Positions 35,345 to 44,700 of a stretch of 64,000 nt of DNA are shown here, piece by piece (positions within the stretch are counted from its first letter, which is position 1; every line of letters starts with the position of its first letter). Origin of the DNA: Novosphingobium sediminis (GTDB taxonomy: Bacteria; Pseudomonadota; Alphaproteobacteria; Sphingomonadales; Sphingomonadaceae); the NCBI RefSeq assembly GCF_007991615.1, contig NZ_BJYR01000007.1, forward strand, positions 203,933 to 267,932. Direction: 5' to 3'. Position numbers and translations under genes: made by a program. The notes beneath the pieces were generated by a model, which searched no databases, was not told where the DNA came from, and was given only the letters and a program-made list of their open reading frames with translations.

Positions 35345-35429
35345 CTCGTCGCCCCGTGCTTGACACGGGGCTTGGCTCTCCTTTGCCGCCAAGAAGAGCC
35401 GAGGCCCGTGTCAAGCACGGGCTGACGAG
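35345..35429. repeat. long imperfect hairpin repeat after the beta-galactosidase gene
   Basis: The arms at 35345-35379 and 35395-35429 are inverted copies over 35 bases with a few mismatches; the core CCGTGCTTGACACGGG can also fold within each arm. The unit resembles sphingomonad intergenic palindromes. It lies between the convergent beta-galactosidase and FrnE-like genes and could end both transcripts, though no T run follows. Confidence 0.65.
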
Positions 35430-35465
35430 AGCTTTGGAACCAATGAACCGGCCGATATGTGCCGG

Positions 35466-36173
35466 TTAACCCGCCGCCAGCGCCGCTTCCTTCGCCACCA
35501 CCCGTCGCAGCATGTTGGCGTAAGTTGCCGGGTCCTGCGCGCCGGGGATCATGTATTTGCCGTTGACGATCATCGCGGGGACTCCGCTGATGTTCCAGTC
35601 CCATGCCTGCTGTTCGCCGGCTTCGACGATGGCGTCGATTTCGGGATCGTTGAGTGCGGCGGCGGCTTGGGTGCGGTCGATGCCGACGGAGGCGGCGATG
35701 TCGGTGAGGACGGCGGGGTCGTTCATGCGGCGGCGCTGCTGGAAGTGGGCGTCGAACAGGGCGCGCTTGAGTTTGACCTGAAGTTCTGCGCCGTGTTCGC
35801 GCAGGGTGTGGACGAGGAGACGGTGCGCGAGGCGGGTGTTCCACATCATCGCCGGGGGCGGATCGCCTTCTCCGGTGTAGCGGAAGGAATAGCCTGCGGC
35901 TTCGGCGGCCTGCGCCATGTGGCCGCGTGCATCGGCGGCCTGATCGGGGGTGCGGCCATATTTGCGCTGGATGTGCGCGGCGCTTTCCTCGCCCTGTTCG
36001 GGCATGTCAGGATTGAGCTCGAAGGGGTGGAAGCGGATGGTGGCGGAGACTTCGCCTTCCATGCCCTTCAGCGCGGTTTCGAGCTGGTTGTGGCCGATGA
36101 CGCACCATGGGCACATGACATCGGACCAGATATCGACGGTGACGGGAACTGGCCGGGAAGCTGCTTCGCTCAT
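35466..36173 (-). CDS. DsbA family oxidoreductase (FrnE-like)
   Basis: 235 residues, cytoplasmic. The thioredoxin-fold active site is IWSDVMCPWCVIGH (CPWC at about 21-24); RFHPFELNPDMPEQG, RRRMNDPAVL and ISGVPAMIVNGKYMIPGAQ (cis-Pro region VPA) match the FrnE/2-hydroxychromene isomerase-like DsbA clade. Relatives include FrnE of Deinococcus, a disulfide isomerase tied to oxidative stress. The ATG at 36173 overlaps the stop of nudC (ATGA), so translation is coupled. Confidence 0.92.
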   Translation of the reverse strand: MSEAASRPVPVTVDIWSDVMCPWCVIGHNQLETALKGMEGEVSATIRFHPFELNPDMPEQGEESAAHIQRKYGRTPDQAADARGHMAQAAEAAGYSFRYTGEGDPPPAMMWNTRLAHRLLVHTLREHGAELQVKLKRALFDAHFQQRRRMNDPAVLTDIAASVGIDRTQAAAALNDPEIDAIVEAGEQQAWDWNISGVPAMIVNGKYMIPGAQDPATYANMLRRVVAKEAALAAG

Positions 36174-37075
36174 TGCTCGATCCACCATTTGAGGAGGTGA
36201 TGGGCCACCGCGAAAGGCGGCGGGGCGATGAAGGCGCCATCCTCGGCGCCAGTCTTCAGGGCTTCCATCGCGTAGACCACTTCATCGCGCGTGAACCAGC
36301 GCGCGTCTTCGAGTTCGGTCTTGTCGATGGTGATCGCGGGATCATCGGCATAGGCGTGGCAGCCGATCATCAGCGAGGACGGGAACGGCCAGGGCTGGCA
36401 GGCGACATAGCGCACATCGCGCACGCGCACGCCGGCTTCCTCGTGGACTTCGCGGGCGACGGCTTCCTCGATCGATTCGCCCGGTTCGACGAAGCCTGCG
36501 AGCGCGGAGTAGCGCTTGGCCGGAAAGCGCGGCTGGCGGCCCAGTAGCAGGTTGCCTTCCCATTCGACCGACATGATCGTGACCGGATCGACGCGCGGGA
36601 AGTGCTCTGCCTTGCAGTCCATGTTGACGCACTTGCGCTGCCAGCCGCCCTTGCCGAGCTTGGTGGTATAGCCGCAGCGCGCGCAGAAGCGGTGGCGGGC
36701 GTGCCAATCGACGAGCGCGCGGGCGCCGCCATAAGTTGCGAGATCGCCTGCCGGGAGCGAGGCCATGGCGCCCCAGAGGCGCGGGTTGGCGGGGCCGGGA
36801 TTGCCCTTGTTGGCGGGTGAGACGGGGGCGAAGCAGGCGCGGCCGCTCTCGTCGAGACCGAGGAAGACCAGTTCGTCGTGCTCTCCGGCGTCGGCCAGCG
36901 TGCCCCAGACGAGCGCGCCATCATCGCCGATCACCGGATCGAGCCCATCGAGCCGCAGCAGGCGCGCGCGCCAGTTCATCAGTTCGGCCAGCTTGTCGGC
37001 ATCGGCGCGGATATGATCGGCGCGGTCGAGCACGGCGCCGGTGAAGGAGATCGGAGGATTGGGACGATAGAGCAT
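36170..37075 (-). CDS. nudC: NAD(+) diphosphatase / RNA NAD-decapping hydrolase NudC
   Basis: 301 residues. Zinc ribbon HRFCARCGYTT...RKCVNMDCKAEHFPRVDP, Nudix box GFVEPGESIEEAVAREVHEE with its AGV tail, and the NudC-specific CQPWPFPSSLM are all present. NudC cuts NADH to NMNH and AMP and removes NAD caps from RNA. ATG at 37075. It lies 5 bp after the serine hydrolase gene and overlaps the FrnE-like gene by 4 bp, inside the minus-strand run mutY-serine hydrolase-nudC-frnE. Confidence 0.96.
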   Translation of the reverse strand: MLYRPNPPISFTGAVLDRADHIRADADKLAELMNWRARLLRLDGLDPVIGDDGALVWGTLADAGEHDELVFLGLDESGRACFAPVSPANKGNPGPANPRLWGAMASLPAGDLATYGGARALVDWHARHRFCARCGYTTKLGKGGWQRKCVNMDCKAEHFPRVDPVTIMSVEWEGNLLLGRQPRFPAKRYSALAGFVEPGESIEEAVAREVHEEAGVRVRDVRYVACQPWPFPSSLMIGCHAYADDPAITIDKTELEDARWFTRDEVVYAMEALKTGAEDGAFIAPPPFAVAHHLLKWWIEQ

Positions 37076-37080
37076 GAGGG

Positions 37081-38391
37081 TCAGGCTGCTTTCTTCATGG
37101 CCGAAATATCGGTGAGCACCGACTTGGGGAATTCTTCGCCGAGGGGCAGGCCATACGAGGGCATGTATTGCACGAAGAGGCCCGCACGCAGGCCGATCCG
37201 CGTGTTGACGAAGCCGACCGTGCCCGCCGCGCCCGACCAGCCGTAAGTGCCTGCATCAGCGCCAAGCCCGACGCGCCCGCCCGCGCCGAAGCCGGAATCC
37301 GCGATCCACGTGCCGGTGCGGTCAACGGTCGCGGGGAGGAGATTGCTGGTGCCGAGGCGGACCGCGGCTTCGCTCATCACGCGGGTGCCGCCGATCATGC
37401 CGCCGCCCGCGAGCATCATCAGGAAGCGGTCGTAATCGCGCGGGCTGCTGACAAGGCCAGCGCCGCCGAAGGGAAATGCCGGCGGATCGAGATAGGCCGA
37501 GGTGGCAGCGGGATCGAGCGGATCGGCCTTGCCATCGTGGAGGTAGTAGTTGGTGGTGAGGCGCGACACTTGCGCGGGGCTGACCTGCCAGCCGGTGCTC
37601 GCCATGCCGCTGGGGCCGAAAATGCGCTCGGCAAGGAAGGCGTCGAAGCTCTTGCCCGAGATAACCTCGATCAGCCGGCCGACGAGATCGAGGCTGACCG
37701 AATAGCTGAACTTCGTGCCCGGTTCGTAGACCAGCGGCATTTCGGCGAGCTTGTCGGCAAATTCGGCGAGAGTGGGCACGGTGTTGACCTTGCCCAGCAC
37801 CGGGATCGGCAGGCGGCTGACGCGCGCGGGGACGAGGCCTGCCGCCTCGTAGGCATCCTTGATCGGGCCCTTCTGGATGATCGTGTAGCCAAGCCCTGCG
37901 GTGTGGGTGAGGAGATGGCGCAGCGTGATCGCGGTTTGCGCCGGCTTCAGTTCGCTGATCGAGCCATCCGGCGTCACCTGCACCTGCATCTGCGCAAACT
38001 TGGGCAGGAAATCGCTGATCGGCTGATCGAGCCCGATCTTGCCTTCGTCCACCAGGATCATCGCCGCCATGCCGGTCACGGGCTTGGTCATCGAATAGAT
38101 GCGGTAGAGGCTATCGAGATCGACCGGCACATCGGAATCGAACGCCAGCGTGCCGCGCGCGATCTGGGCCGGGGCTTCGCTGCCCCAGCCGAGCGCGGCG
38201 ACAGCTCCGGCGAGTTTGCCGGACGCGACGTATTCGTAAACGAGGTTGGTGACGGTGGGGTAGATCTGCTCGGCGGCAGGTTGGGCCAGCAGCCGCCCCG
38301 GCAGGAGCGACGATCCGGCGAGGCTCGCACCGAGCCAGCCCGCAGACCGCAGCAAGGAGCGCCGGGAAAGCAGAAGTGTCTGATCTTGCAT
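37081..38391 (-). CDS. serine hydrolase of the beta-lactamase/class C family, exported
   Basis: 436 residues. The N-terminus LLSRRSLLRSAGWLGASLAG is a twin-arginine signal. YRIYSMTKPVTGMAAMIL contains the SxxK nucleophile (SMTK), and YSVSLDLVG is the YxN-like second motif. The family comprises class C beta-lactamase relatives, esterases (EstB-like) and D-aminopeptidases; the long inserts favour an esterase over resistance. ATG at 38391, 3 bp after mutY. Confidence 0.88.
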   Translation of the reverse strand: MQDQTLLLSRRSLLRSAGWLGASLAGSSLLPGRLLAQPAAEQIYPTVTNLVYEYVASGKLAGAVAALGWGSEAPAQIARGTLAFDSDVPVDLDSLYRIYSMTKPVTGMAAMILVDEGKIGLDQPISDFLPKFAQMQVQVTPDGSISELKPAQTAITLRHLLTHTAGLGYTIIQKGPIKDAYEAAGLVPARVSRLPIPVLGKVNTVPTLAEFADKLAEMPLVYEPGTKFSYSVSLDLVGRLIEVISGKSFDAFLAERIFGPSGMASTGWQVSPAQVSRLTTNYYLHDGKADPLDPAATSAYLDPPAFPFGGAGLVSSPRDYDRFLMMLAGGGMIGGTRVMSEAAVRLGTSNLLPATVDRTGTWIADSGFGAGGRVGLGADAGTYGWSGAAGTVGFVNTRIGLRAGLFVQYMPSYGLPLGEEFPKSVLTDISAMKKAA

Positions 38392-38394
38392 GAT

Positions 38395-39468
38395 CTACCT
38401 GTGAGCAAGCGCCAGGCGCGCGGCCTTGGCAAAAACAGTGGGCAGCCCCGCCGCCTCGATTGCGTCGACCGGCCAGAACTCTCCCACAGGCAGAGTAGCG
38501 CAATCGGCGCCGGGGCAAAGCATCAATTGCAATTCGAGATCGAAATGCGTGAAACCATGCCGGACAACCCCGGCGCTGCGCCATTCACCCGTGACGGGGG
38601 GAGTGCGGTGGCCGTCTGCACGCGCCGACCAGCCATCATCCGGCAGCGCCCGCATCCCGCCGAGCATGCCCTTGCCCTCACGCTGGACGAGGAGCACCGC
38701 GCCGTCCTGCTCGATCCAGAAGGCAGTGCCGGAGCGGGTCGGCTTGGCCTTTTTCGCGGCCTTGACCGGATAGGCCTCTGCCGTGCCCGCCACGCGGGCA
38801 GCGCAAGCATCGGCGAGCGGGCAGAGCAGGCAGCGCGGGGACTTCACCGTGCAGATCGACGAACCGAGGTCCATCATCGCCTGTGCGAAATCACCGGCGC
38901 GGGCATCCGGGGTGATGGTGTCCGTCTCCGCGCGGATGGCGGTGCGTCCGCCCGGCAGCGGTTCGCCGATGGCGAAGAGGCGGGATACCACGCGCTCGAC
39001 ATTGGCATCGACGACGACGGCGCGCTGCCCGAAGGCGATCGCGGCGACGGCGGCAGCGGTGTAGGCGCCCAGCCCCGGCAGTTCGCGCAGAGCCGCTTCG
39101 GTCTGCGGAAAACCGCCCCGCCGCGCCACTTCGCGGGCGCAGGCAAGGAGGTTTCGCGCGCGGGCATAGTAGCCGAGCCCGGCCCACGCCGCCATGACAT
39201 CGGCGTCTGCCGCGGCGGCCAGCGCATCCACCGTCGGCCAAAGCTCGAGAAACTTGGCGTAGTAGGCGCGCACCGCTGCAACGGTGGTCTGCTGGAGCAT
39301 GACTTCCGAGAGCCACACGCGGTAAGGATCGGGCGCAGGCTCACCCGGCAAGGCGCGCCACGGCAGGCGCCGTGCATTGACATCGTACCAGGCCAAAAGC
39401 GCTTCTGGCAAAGCGGCTGCGACGCCGCCGCCATCCCCGATCTGAACCTTCTCGCCACTGGCTTGCAT
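38395..39468 (-). CDS. mutY: adenine DNA glycosylase MutY
   Basis: 357 residues. The helix-hairpin-helix LPGLGAYTAAAVAAIAFG with catalytic Asp154 (VVDANVERV), Glu55 in SEVMLQQT, and the 4Fe-4S cysteines 206, 213, 216 and 222 (C-x6-C-x2-C-x5-C) are all seen. A C-terminal Nudix-like domain reads 8-oxoguanine. MutY removes adenine opposite 8-oxoG. ATG at 39468. Only 14 bp separate this start from the divergent DciA-like gene, so at least one promoter must lie inside coding sequence. Confidence 0.97.
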   Translation of the reverse strand: MQASGEKVQIGDGGGVAAALPEALLAWYDVNARRLPWRALPGEPAPDPYRVWLSEVMLQQTTVAAVRAYYAKFLELWPTVDALAAAADADVMAAWAGLGYYARARNLLACAREVARRGGFPQTEAALRELPGLGAYTAAAVAAIAFGQRAVVVDANVERVVSRLFAIGEPLPGGRTAIRAETDTITPDARAGDFAQAMMDLGSSICTVKSPRCLLCPLADACAARVAGTAEAYPVKAAKKAKPTRSGTAFWIEQDGAVLLVQREGKGMLGGMRALPDDGWSARADGHRTPPVTGEWRSAGVVRHGFTHFDLELQLMLCPGADCATLPVGEFWPVDAIEAAGLPTVFAKAARLALAHR

Positions 39469-39482
39469 GGCGCGGCTATGGC

Positions 39483-40055
39483 ATGGCGGCGCAGACAATG
39501 GAACGTGAACCACCCGCCCCTCCCAAAAGCACCAAGCCGGCAGCCGGAGCGCGCACGTACGAGCGCCCGCGCGGCGGTGAGGCGCGCGCGATCGCCGATC
39601 TGATGCCCGCCATCGGGCGCACCGCGTTTCGCCGTTTCGGCTTTGTGCAGAGCTCGGTCGTCTCCCGCTGGGGCGAGATCGTTGGCGCTGCCCATGCCCG
39701 CCACTGCGCGCCCGAATCGATCCGGTTTGCTCCCGGTGAGAAATCGGAGGGCATTCTCCAGTTGGTCGTCACCCCGGCCCACGCCCCGCTGATCCAGCAT
39801 GTGATCCCGGAAATCATCGACCGGGTGAACCAGTTCTTCGGCTACCGCGCCGTCGCGCGGGTGAAGCTGCGGCAAGGCGCCGTTCAGCCGCCCGCCTCCA
39901 GTGATACGCAGCGTCCGCTCCGCACGGCACCGCCCTCGCTCAAGCCGATTCCGATGGAACTTGGCGAAAGCCTGCGCGATATCGGCGATCCGGAGCTGCG
40001 CACGGTGCTGGAATCGCTGGCGCGCAGCCTTGGTGATGCGAATGGGGCGAAGTGA
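39483..40055 (+). CDS. DciA-like DUF721 protein
   Basis: 190 residues. The DUF721 core spans about 35-130: AIADLMPAIGRTAFRRFGF, VVSRWGEIVGAAHARHC and ILQLVVTPAHAPLIQH, followed by a Pro/Ala-rich and Gly/Asp-rich tail. DciA loads or helps the replicative helicase DnaB in bacteria lacking DnaC; this is a good guess for function, based on family. Start ATG at 39483. The DsbA-like gene follows after 19 bp. Confidence 0.87.
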   Translation: MAAQTMEREPPAPPKSTKPAAGARTYERPRGGEARAIADLMPAIGRTAFRRFGFVQSSVVSRWGEIVGAAHARHCAPESIRFAPGEKSEGILQLVVTPAHAPLIQHVIPEIIDRVNQFFGYRAVARVKLRQGAVQPPASSDTQRPLRTAPPSLKPIPMELGESLRDIGDPELRTVLESLARSLGDANGAK

Positions 40056-40074
40056 ACAGGAAGCAAGACTGACG

Positions 40075-40803
40075 ATGCGCAAGATGATGAAGATTGTGGG
40101 CCTGTTTCTCGCGGCCTTCTGCGGCGCGGCGCTGCTGACCGCGGCCAGCAAGCCCGCTCCGAAGCCTGCGCTGCCGCCTGCGGCCAAGGTCAACTGGAAC
40201 AATGTCGTTTCGCGCACCCCGCTCGACAGTCACCTGCTCGGCAATCCCGATGCGCCGGTGAAGCTGGTCGAATACATCAGCTACACCTGCCCGCATTGCG
40301 CGCATTTCGAGCAGGAATCCGATGTTCAGTTGCGCGTCGGCTTCATCTCCTCGGGCAAGGGCTCGATCGAAGTACGCAGCTATGTGCGCGACGGGATCGA
40401 CCTGACCGTGGCGCTGCTCACCCACTGCGGCCCGCCGTCCAAGTTCTTTGCCAACCACAGCACCTTCCTGCGCCACCAGACGACGTGGATGGCCCCGCTT
40501 GCCAGCCTGACCGACGGCCAGAAGGCGCGCTGGTCGAACCCCGATTTTGCCTCACGCACCCGCGCAATCGCCGCTGACCTCGGGCTCTATTCGCTGATGG
40601 AAGCGCGCGGCTATGATCGGCCGCAGGTTGATCGCTGCCTTGCGGACAAGCCCCTGGCCGAACGCCTCGCCCAGCACACCAAGGACGCGACCGAGAAGGA
40701 CTTCGTGAACGGCACGCCGAGCTTCCTGCTCAATGGCGTTCCGCTGAGCGGAACCTATTCGTGGGCCGCGCTCAAGCCGCAGATCGAGGCGCGGCTGCGC
40801 TGA
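40075..40803 (+). CDS. exported thiol:disulfide oxidoreductase, DsbA/thioredoxin-like (copy 1)
   Basis: 242 residues. Signal peptide MRKMMKIVGLFLAAFCGAALLTAAS, then a thioredoxin fold with active site YTCPHCAHFE (CPHC, the DsbA-type centre, at about 74-77) and cis-Pro near VNGTPSFLLNGVPL. It would introduce or exchange disulfides in exported proteins. ATG at 40075. The following gene is a second DsbA-like protein of similar plan, so the pair may have arisen by duplication. A hairpin at 40832-40855 lies between them. Confidence 0.92.
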   Translation: MRKMMKIVGLFLAAFCGAALLTAASKPAPKPALPPAAKVNWNNVVSRTPLDSHLLGNPDAPVKLVEYISYTCPHCAHFEQESDVQLRVGFISSGKGSIEVRSYVRDGIDLTVALLTHCGPPSKFFANHSTFLRHQTTWMAPLASLTDGQKARWSNPDFASRTRAIAADLGLYSLMEARGYDRPQVDRCLADKPLAERLAQHTKDATEKDFVNGTPSFLLNGVPLSGTYSWAALKPQIEARLR

Positions 40804-40831
40804 GGCCCCGATAAACCGGCCAATAATCCCC

Positions 40832-40855
40832 GGGCCGCTTGATCGCGGCCCTTCA
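40832..40855 (+). terminator. hairpin terminator between the two DsbA-like genes
   Basis: GGGCCGC (40832-40838) pairs with GCGGCCC (40845-40851) over a 6-base loop and is followed by TTCATT. The T run is short, so it may attenuate rather than stop transcription. Confidence 0.5.
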
Positions 40856-40924
40856 TTCCCGCCAGCCAATCGGCTAGCACTTGCCTGCCTTTTGTCTTTC
40901 ATGAGCGAAGCGAATCCAGATCCC

Positions 40925-41692
40925 ATGCAGACCAAGCTTTTCACGCCCGGCCGCCTTCTCCTCGCGCTGATCGCGCTGCCGATGGCCCTCGGCCTCGCCG
41001 CCTGCGGCAAGAAGGACGATGCCGGTGCCGGCGCTGCCGCCGTAGCGGGCGCGCCGCTCAATGCCGTGCCGCCGCCAGCGGGCAAGGCGTGGAGCGATGT
41101 CGTATCGGTTACGCCCGAGGGCGGCTTCGTGATGGGCAACCCCAATGCGCCGATCAAGGTGATCGAGTTTGCCTCGCTCACCTGCCCGCACTGCGCAGAG
41201 TTCGAGGAAAAGGGATTCCCGCACCTGCGCGACGATTATGTCGCCAAGGGCACGGTCAGCCTCGAATTCCGCAACTTCGTGCGCGATCCCTATGACACCA
41301 CCATGGCGATGCTGACCCGGTGCGGTACGCCGGACAGCTTCTTCGCGCTGACCGAGCAGGTCTACTCGAACCAGAAGGCGATCTTCGACCAGCTCCAGCC
41401 GATCGGTGCACAACTGCAGGCCGCGAACCTGCCGCCGGACCAGATTTTCAAGGCCATCGGCGAGCGCGGCGGGCTGATCGATTTCTTCGCCGCGCGCGGC
41501 ATTGCCAAGGATCAGGCGGCACAGTGCCTCGCCAAGTCCGAAACCGCGACCAAGCTGGCCAACGATACGCAGAAGGCCACCGACACCTACAACGTGACCG
41601 GCACGCCGACCTTCATCATCAACGGCAAGAATGTCGAGGTTGCCACGTGGGACGCGCTCGAACCGATCCTGAAGCAGGCCGGCGCGCGTTGA
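40925..41692 (+). CDS. DsbA-like thioredoxin-domain lipoprotein (copy 2)
   Basis: About 255 residues. MQTKLFTPGRLLLALIALPM leads to the lipobox LAACG, so the mature protein is anchored by a lipidated Cys. The thioredoxin domain has FASLTCPHCAEFEEKGF (CPHC) and VTGTPTFIINGKN (cis-Pro). An Ala/Pro-rich linker follows the Cys. Start ATG at 40925 gives an ideal leader; an in-frame ATG at 40901 is possible. smc starts 44 bp downstream. Confidence 0.9.
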   Translation: MQTKLFTPGRLLLALIALPMALGLAACGKKDDAGAGAAAVAGAPLNAVPPPAGKAWSDVVSVTPEGGFVMGNPNAPIKVIEFASLTCPHCAEFEEKGFPHLRDDYVAKGTVSLEFRNFVRDPYDTTMAMLTRCGTPDSFFALTEQVYSNQKAIFDQLQPIGAQLQAANLPPDQIFKAIGERGGLIDFFAARGIAKDQAAQCLAKSETATKLANDTQKATDTYNVTGTPTFIINGKNVEVATWDALEPILKQAGAR

Positions 41693-41736
41693 TCGGGGCA
41701 CGCTGACCAGAGCCATGCGACGCGGGGGCGGATAGC

Positions 41737-44700
41737 ATGGCCGAACGGGTGCCGATGCAGTTCACGCGGCTGAAGCTCTCCGGATTCAAGAGCTTCGTCG
41801 AACCCGCCGAATTGCGCATCGAGCCGGGACTGACCGGCGTGGTCGGCCCCAACGGTTGCGGCAAGTCCAACCTGCTTGAAGCCATCCGCTGGGTCATGGG
41901 CGAAGGCTCGGCCCGAAGCATGCGCGGCGGCGGCATGGAAGACGTGATCTTCGCCGGCACCGCAAGCCGCCCCGCGCGCGACTTTGCCGAAGTGATGCTC
42001 TCCGCCGAGACGGACCCGAGCGGCCCGTTCGGAGGCGAGCTCGAAGTTGTCCGCCGGATCGAGCGCGGCGCGGGCAGCGCCTACCGCGTCAACGGGCGTG
42101 ACGTGCGCGCGAAGGACGTCGCGCTGGTCTTCGCCGATGCCGCCACCGGCGCCCACAGCCCCGCGCTGGTCAGCCAGGGGCGCATTGCCGCAGTGATCGC
42201 TGCCCGCCCGGCGGAGCGCCGCGCGATGCTGGAGGAAGCGGCCGGGATCGCCGGGCTCCACGTGCGCCGCAAGGACGCCGAGACCAAGCTGCGCGCGACC
42301 GAGACCAACCTTTCCCGGCTCGACGACCTCATCGTCACGCTTGAAGCGCAAGTCGGCACCTTGCGGCGGCAGGCCCGTGCGGCGGAACGCTACAAGCAGC
42401 TGAGCGAGCGCATTCGCGTGGCCGAGGCACGGCTGATCTTCGCGCGCTGGCGCGATGCCGCCGCCGCCGCCGAAGCCGCCCGCGCCGCGGCAGCTCGCGC
42501 CGAAGAAGCCGTTGCCGCCGCACAAGGCTCTGCCCGCACCGCGCAGGAAACGCAGCACTCCGCCGCCGCCGCGCAAAGCGCCGCGCGCGATGCGCTGTTT
42601 GATCGCCGGCAGGACGCCGCCGCGCAGGGCCAGCGCATCGCCGCGCTCACCGCGCAGGCTGAGGCGGCAGCCCAGCGCCTTGCAGATATCGATCGCCAGA
42701 TCCGCCGGATCGAGGACGAGCGCCGCGAGGCCGACCGGCTGACCACGGACGCCGCGACCGCGCTGACCCGGCTTGAGGCTGATCTGGCCACTGCCGAAGC
42801 TGCACTTGCCGCGCAGACGGCGGAGGGGCCCGCGCTCAAGTCCGCCGAAGCTGCCGCAGAGCAGGCTGCGCGCGCCGCCGAACTGGCGCTCGCCGCGATG
42901 GTGGCCGAACAGGCCGGGATCGAGGCGGAATGGCGCGTCGCGGAGGCGGCATTGACCGCTGCCCGCCAGCGGCTGTCGCGGCTTGATGGCGAGGATGCGC
43001 GGCTGACGGCCACCCGGCGTGCGCTGGAGGCCGAACCTGACCCGGCGCTCGCCATGGCCGCTGCCGAGGCGCGCCGCGCCGAAGCCGCTGCAACACTCGC
43101 CGAAGTGGGCGCGGCGCGCGAACGCCTGACTGCCGAGCGCGAGCGCCTGACTGCGGCGCGCGAAAGCCTTGCCGACGCGCGCGAAGCCGCATCCTCCGAA
43201 CTTGCCGCAGCACGCGCCGATCTCGTCGGGATTGAACGCGAATGTTCGGCGCTTGCCCGCGACAAGGCCGCGCGCGAAGCGGCTGCGGCGCGCACCGGCA
43301 AGGGCCCCAGCGCGCTGGGCGCCGCCCGTGCCGCACCGGGTTATGAGCGCGCGCTGGCCGCCGTACTCGGCCGCGATGCCGCAGCCCCGCTGGGCGCAGC
43401 GCCTGCCGGAGACGGCCGCTTCTGGACCGGCGCCGAAGCGCCTGCCGCCCGTGCGGACGCGCTGCTCCACCATGTAACCCGCTGCCCGCCGGAGCTCGCC
43501 GCCCGCCTCGCACTCGTGCGCGTTGCGGATGAAGACCGGGGCGAAGCGCTGGCTCCGGGCGAGTGGCTGGTCACCCGAGAAGGGCACCTCCGCCGCTGGG
43601 ACGGCTTCATCGCGCGCGGCGAGGGCGGCGCAGAGGCAGCCATCCTCGCCGCCGAGAACCGCCTGTCCGAACTGGAAGCCGCGCTGCCCGAACGCCGCAA
43701 GGCTGCCGAAGCCGCCGAGGCCGCGAGCAGCGCCGCACAAGCCGAACTGGCGCAGGCTCAGGCCGGAATCGCGCGGGTTCAGGGCGAGCTTGCCGCCAGC
43801 GAGCGCGCTCTTGCCGCTGCTGCTGATGCGGAACGCAGTGCGCTCCGCGCGCTCGATCAGGCCGAAGCGGCGCGCGCCCGGATCGCCGCACGCCGCGCCG
43901 AGATCGACCGCACGGCTGCGGATCTGGCAAGCCAGCGCCAGTCTGCCGAAGCCGATCTTGCCGAGGCCGAGACCCGCCGCGCCGCGCTGCCCGATCCCGC
44001 TGCCGGACGCACCGCGGTCGAGGCTGAGCGCCAGAAGAACGACCGCGCCCGTTCCGCCTACCAATCCGCGATGGCTGCCGTCGCCTCGCACGGGCAGGCG
44101 CTTGCGGTGGGCAAGGAGCGGCTCGTGGCCCTGCGCGGCGATATTCGCGGCTGGCAGGCCCGCGCCGGGGATGCTGCCCGCCGGCTTGCCGCCATGGCCG
44201 GGCAGGCCGAAGACCTTGCTGAAGAGCGCAATGTGGTCGCCGCCAAGCCCCCTGCCCTCGCCCGCGATCTCGAAGAGGCCGAGGCCCTGCGCACGCGCTA
44301 TGCCGCCGCGCTGGCGGAGGCCGAGGCGACGCTGGCCCGCACCGAAAGCGAGGCGCGCAGCGCCGAAACCGCGCTTGCGGCGGCCAACGAAGCGCTCGCC
44401 AGCGCCCGCGAGGCCCGCGCCGCTCTGGGCGCCAAAGCGGAGAACGAAGACCAGCGCCGTCAGGAAATGGCCGGGATTGCGGGCGAGCGCTTCCAGTGCC
44501 CGCCGCCGCTGCTGCCCGAGCGGATCGGCTTTCCCGGCAGCGACGTTTCCGCCGCGCCCGAGGAATCCGCGGCACATGACCGCCTGATCGCCGAGCGCGA
44601 GCGCCTTGGCCCGGTGAACCTCGTTGCCGCGACCGAACTGACGGAAGCCGAAGCCCAGCACACCGCCGTCGTCACCGAGCAGGCTGAACTGACCGAAGCG

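Noticed and set aside
37081..38391. Class C beta-lactamase resistance gene
   Set aside because: The SMTK motif and family fit, but the YSV variant of the second motif and the neighbours (mutY, nudC) point to a housekeeping esterase-like serine hydrolase. Resistance is not supported.
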